Assembly: GCA_902492205.1 (NCBI GenBank)
Contig: CABUKU010000011.1
Coordinates: 37,451 to 101,450, forward strand
Origin: an uncultured Bacteroides sp.
GTDB taxonomy: Bacteria; Bacteroidota; Bacteroidia; Bacteroidales; Bacteroidaceae
Length of the DNA stretch: 64,000 nucleotides
Reading direction: 5' to 3'
Shown in pieces: positions 61,055 through 64,000 of the stretch (within the stretch, counting starts at the first letter, position 1; each line of letters opens with the position of its first letter). The translations under genes and the position numbers were made by a program. Below the pieces are notes generated by a model. The model saw only the letters and a program-made list of their open reading frames with translations. It was not told the origin of the DNA and did no database searches.

Positions 61055-62947
61055 GGTAACTACCTGTCCGTGCTTCTCTATGTATTTATAAAGTTTCTCA
61101 TAGAAAGGATGTTGGGTTAAAGTAGACGCATCTCCCAGAATAATGAGCTTCATTCGGGCACGGGTGATGGCCACGTTGATGCGCCGCAGGTCGCCGAGGA
61201 ACCCGATTCTTCCTTCTGCATTGGCACGTACCAGACTGAGGAGTATCACATCCCTTTCTTGTCCCTGAAAGCCATCGACGGTGTTCACTGTTATGGCATT
61301 TTTAAACGGTTTGAGGAATCCCGAGAAATTTACCAACTGACGTAGAAATTTCACTTGAACTTTGTAGGGAGAGATAATGCCGAAATCAATCTTTTCCTCC
61401 AGAACACGCTTTTCGCCTATCTGGGTGATATACTTCTCCAGCTTCTGCATCAATATGAATGCTTCGGATTTATTGATTCTTCCGGAGCTTTCGCTTATAA
61501 ATTCTTCATTGAAGTTACAGCCTTCCGTGTTATACCAAACCATGGGAGTGTCATAGTCAAGAATACCCCTGTTTTTAACTTCCGGGGCGGATTGCAGTTC
61601 GCCGTCATAAAAATATTCCGAAGAAAAACCCATAATGTCTTCATGCATACGATATTGTATTTTGAGTAAAGATACAGTTTCGGGCTTGTGTTCCACTATC
61701 TTTTGCATCATTGTCACATCCAGTCCGCCCCGTGCTGCTTGCAGGCATTTTATGGTAGGGGGCAGTTGTTGGTGGTCGCCTGCCAGTATCACCCGGTCGG
61801 CTTTGCGTATTCCTATCCAGCAGGCAGCTTCAAGTGCTTGGGCGGCTTCGTCGATGAATAAAGTAGAGAACTTCCTTCCTGTCAGCACTTTGTTTGCCGT
61901 GCTCACCAGAGTGGATGCAATGACACGGGCTTCGCTGAACAAGGATTCGTTGATGCGTATTTCCAATTCCGTGGCGCGGTCTTTCAAAGCGTTTATTTTG
62001 TTGCGCACCGAGTCGCGGTCAGAGCTTTTGCGTAGTTTTTCATGCATTTGCCGGATGGCTTTGCGTATGCTCCATAGTTCGGAGTAGTCGGGATGCGATT
62101 CAAATCTTTTTTCGTAGGTAAAACTCAGCATCTTGTCGTTCACGCGGGTGGGGTTGCCTATGCGGAGCACGTTCACTCCGCGGTCAACGAGCTTTTCCGA
62201 AATCCAATCCACTGCCATGTTGCTCTGTGCACAGACAAGTACCTGATTCTCCCGGTGCAGTGTTTCATAAATGGCTTCTACCAGCGTAGTTGTCTTTCCT
62301 GTTCCCGGAGGACCGTGAACAATGGCTACATCCTTTGCCCGCAACACCTTGTTTACCGCTTCATCCTGTGTGGTGTTCAGCCACGGGAAACGTACCGGAA
62401 AGAAATTGCGTTGCTGTGCTTTCATGTTTCCGAGGATTATGTCGCGCAGTTCCGCCAAGCGGTTACCTTTGGTACGCATCACGTCGGCAAGTGCTTCAAA
62501 CATGGTGCGGTATGATGTTTCATCAAAATAGAGTTGCACACCCAGATTATCTGATCCCTGTATTTCCATTAAAGCGGCAGGAGAGGGGAGAACCACCACC
62601 ATGCGGTCTTCATCCGCATAACTCACCTGTGCCGTGAAGTTTCTGTATTTCAGTTTGCCCGAAGCATCCTGCGTAAAGAAACAAACGGGCTTTCCAAATT
62701 CAAAGTTATGCTCAATTTCCAAGTCTTCATGCCGTTGCACTTCCACTACAAGTTGGTTGAGCGAGTTATAATAGCTTCTGCCAACCGATAACGGATACCA
62801 GCATATCCCCCGTTTAATTTTTCTCCCGATGCCCATTGCTTCGGTCTGTTGGCGGTAAGTTTCTTTTTCGTAATCATACTCCAACTGCAACAAGTCATGT
62901 TGGCGTTGCAGGTCGAGAATGGGAGAACTAGTTCTGTTATCGGGCAT
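61043..62947 (-). CDS. Superfamily 1 (UPF1/DNA2-like) helicase
   Basis: A 634-aa ATP-dependent nucleic acid helicase. Walker A GPPGTGKT is at residues 212-219. Later motifs are visible in order: DEAA in LFIDEAAQAL (II), GDHQQLPPTI (III), QYRMHEDIM (IV), TVDGFQGQERDVILLS (V) and NVAITRARMKL (VI). The N-terminal 150 residues form a beta-barrel-like domain as in IGHMBP2-type helicases. Likely role in DNA or RNA repair or metabolism; the exact substrate is not readable. It stands alone, convergent with MscS and divergent from the toxin-antitoxin pair. Confidence 0.9.
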   Translation of the reverse strand: MPDNRTSSPILDLQRQHDLLQLEYDYEKETYRQQTEAMGIGRKIKRGICWYPLSVGRSYYNSLNQLVVEVQRHEDLEIEHNFEFGKPVCFFTQDASGKLKYRNFTAQVSYADEDRMVVVLPSPAALMEIQGSDNLGVQLYFDETSYRTMFEALADVMRTKGNRLAELRDIILGNMKAQQRNFFPVRFPWLNTTQDEAVNKVLRAKDVAIVHGPPGTGKTTTLVEAIYETLHRENQVLVCAQSNMAVDWISEKLVDRGVNVLRIGNPTRVNDKMLSFTYEKRFESHPDYSELWSIRKAIRQMHEKLRKSSDRDSVRNKINALKDRATELEIRINESLFSEARVIASTLVSTANKVLTGRKFSTLFIDEAAQALEAACWIGIRKADRVILAGDHQQLPPTIKCLQAARGGLDVTMMQKIVEHKPETVSLLKIQYRMHEDIMGFSSEYFYDGELQSAPEVKNRGILDYDTPMVWYNTEGCNFNEEFISESSGRINKSEAFILMQKLEKYITQIGEKRVLEEKIDFGIISPYKVQVKFLRQLVNFSGFLKPFKNAITVNTVDGFQGQERDVILLSLVRANAEGRIGFLGDLRRINVAITRARMKLIILGDASTLTQHPFYEKLYKYIEKHGQVVTLTP

Positions 62948-63040
62948 GATTTCTATTTAATTTGTGATGCAAATGTATAAAATAATAAGATATATCGTTA
63001 CCTTTGTGAAGTAAACTCATTTAGATAAAGGGAGGTTGGT

Positions 63041-63334
63041 ATGAAAACAACGAGTGAATATCTATTATTGTTGCGAGAATATATGAGAACTCATGCCGGT
63101 ATTTATGGTATTACCCGTATGGGAATTTTTGGTAGTGTGGCACGTGGGGAACAGAAAGCAGATAGTGATGTAGATATTTGTTTCGAGGCTCCTGCTCCTA
63201 CATTATTTACATTGGCACGTATTAAATATGAGCTTGAAGCATTATTGGGATGTCCCATTGATCTTGTTCGCTTACGTGAACACATGGACGAGTTCCTCAA
63301 ACAAGAAATTCAAAAAGATGCGCTCTATGTATGA
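63041..63334 (+). CDS. mntA: MNT-type nucleotidyltransferase antitoxin
   Basis: A 97-aa minimal nucleotidyltransferase. The signature GSX10DXD is complete: G31, S32, then D43 and D45 in FGSVARGEQKADSDVD. In the HepT/MntA systems this enzyme adds AMP groups to the tyrosine of the HEPN toxin and so neutralises it. The toxin gene starts inside its last codons (overlap of about 17 bases, or 8 with the alternative start), a typical operon design. Confidence 0.88.
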   Translation: MKTTSEYLLLLREYMRTHAGIYGITRMGIFGSVARGEQKADSDVDICFEAPAPTLFTLARIKYELEALLGCPIDLVRLREHMDEFLKQEIQKDALYV

Positions 63335-63695
63335 TGCACTTAAAGTAAAACATCTGCTTGGTAAGATTGCAGATTCAATCGAAATAGTTCTTGCCCGTTG
63401 TGCGAATGTATCCGATGTTAATGATTTCATGAATAGTCTTGAAGGAATGTTATTGCTTGATGGTACTTGTATGAAACTTATTGCGATAGGGGAAAGTGTA
63501 AAGAATTTAGATAAAGTAACTAATGGTGAACTACTTCCTCAATATTCGGAAATACCTTGGCGGGAGGTGATGGGAATGCGTGATATTATTGTGCACCATT
63601 ATTTCGAAATAGATGCCGATGTTATCTTTGCTACTATTAAAGAAAATATACCTTTGCTGCTTACTGTTGTTAAGAAAATGGAACGAGATATTTGA
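63318..63695 (+). CDS. hepT: HEPN-domain ribonuclease toxin (HepT)
   Basis: A 125-residue all-helical DUF86/HEPN protein. The RX4HXY motif is R85-H90-Y92 when numbered from the second ATG (63327): MRDIIVHHYFEID. R and H form the RNase site; the tyrosine is the AMPylation target of MntA in characterised pairs. The frame is open back to 63228, but that would place most of the extension inside mntA; an ATG at 63318 or 63327 is more credible. The unit ends at a perfect 24-bp palindrome. Confidence 0.88.
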   Translation: MRSMYDALKVKHLLGKIADSIEIVLARCANVSDVNDFMNSLEGMLLLDGTCMKLIAIGESVKNLDKVTNGELLPQYSEIPWREVMGMRDIIVHHYFEIDADVIFATIKENIPLLLTVVKKMERDI

Positions 63696-63696
63696 A

Positions 63697-63720
63697 TAAG
63701 GTGTCGAATTCGACACCTTA
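63697..63720. repeat. Perfect 24-bp palindrome after hepT
   Basis: The core GTGTCGAATTCGACAC is flanked by TAAG and CTTA; no loop and no T-run. It starts 1 base after the hepT stop codon, between two convergent genes. It may be a terminator that serves both strands or a protein-binding site. Confidence 0.7.
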
Positions 63721-63737
63721 TAAGCTATGAATATTTT

Positions 63738-64000
63738 CTAATCTTTTTCAGATTCCCGGAAATTCAATGATATATCTTTCCCCACATCAAAACAGGGACA
63801 GGCTTTTACCCATTCTTCGGGTTCAATCTCCCCGTTTCGGTTCAGGTCCGGGCTGAGGTCACGATGCCCGCATACCCGCGCACCGGGATATTCCCTCAGT
63901 AATGCAAGCACCAATACCCGCAGCGAATGCCTTTGCCATTCCGTCCTCGTGTCTTTGGGCTTTCCGTTGCAATCCAAGCCACCTTCATAACAGATACCTA
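63738..64000 (-). CDS. N-acetylmuramoyl-L-alanine amidase, C-terminal part
   Basis: Only the last 87 codons are in the window; the gene continues beyond the right edge. The frame entering from the edge reads GICYEGGLDCNGKPKDTRTE, the conserved amidase_2 stretch of Bacteroides lysozyme-like amidases. It then has ARVCGHRDLSPDLN (zinc and catalytic histidine region) and the closing KACPCFDV. Such enzymes cut the bond between N-acetylmuramic acid and L-alanine in peptidoglycan and often sit in prophage or mobile islands. The internal TTG often taken as a start is not needed. Confidence 0.85.
   Translation of the reverse strand, partial: GICYEGGLDCNGKPKDTRTEWQRHSLRVLVLALLREYPGARVCGHRDLSPDLNRNGEIEPEEWVKACPCFDVGKDISLNFRESEKD

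Noticed and set aside
63228..63317. A 30-codon extension of hepT to the left.
   Set aside because: It lies entirely inside mntA in another frame, and the HEPN fold is complete from 63318 or 63327.
1..64000. CRISPR arrays, insertion sequences or integrase genes.
   Set aside because: No regularly spaced direct repeats with unique spacers, transposase motifs or terminal inverted repeats were seen; the 22-bp array at 9852 has spacers too short and too similar for CRISPR.

Overview
The window comes from a gut-type Bacteroidales genome (Bacteroides or a close relative). Evidence for this: two SusC/SusD pairs, GH97, GH30 and GH3 enzymes, a SusR-like (DUF6377-type) regulator, HU-like, NVEALA and PCMD-type families, the lysS-gpsA gene order, and promoters of the Bacteroides type (-7 TAnnTTTG, sometimes -33 TTTG) in place of sigma70 boxes.

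Layout. 1-5.4 kb: housekeeping genes on the minus strand (gpsA partial, lysS, an M20 dipeptidase overlapping aroC, an AraC regulator). 5.6-9.1 kb: two surface lipoproteins with related N-termini. 9.2-10.4 kb: an HU-like DNA-binding protein and a striking intergenic array of four dyads spaced exactly 22 bp apart. 10.4-17.3 kb: a small polysaccharide utilization locus (SusC, SusD, and a convergent SusB-like GH97). 17.5-19.2 kb: a membrane protein and a nitroreductase.

19.2-46.0 kb is the most unusual region: about 27 kb of tightly packed minus-strand genes. In transcription order it holds a ToxR-like membrane-bound winged-helix regulator; small NVEALA precursor peptides, each followed directly by a six-bladed beta-propeller lipoprotein; three transglutaminase-like lipoproteins; thioredoxin-like and DUF1573 proteins; a dedicated signal peptidase I; an O-antigen-ligase-like polymerase with TPRs; and a complete tripartite efflux pump (membrane fusion protein, two different RND subunits, TolC). 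Three, possibly four, promoters in the cluster share a -7 core and an 11-bp tandem repeat placed about 31 bp upstream, the geometry expected for an OmpR/PhoB-type activator, so the cluster looks like one regulon. I infer a system that makes, matures by ALA-motif cleavage and disulfide or redox chemistry, and exports short cysteine-containing peptides. This is not proven.

46.2-58.6 kb: a SusR-like regulator, SusC, SusD, GH30, surface glycan-binding protein and GH3. The composition matches the characterised beta-1,6-glucan (pustulan) locus BT3309-BT3314 of B. thetaiotaomicron. 58.7-63 kb: an M28 peptidase, a YbdG-type MscS channel and an SF1 helicase. 63.0-64 kb: an MntA/HepT (MNT-HEPN) toxin-antitoxin pair and the end of an N-acetylmuramoyl-L-alanine amidase gene.
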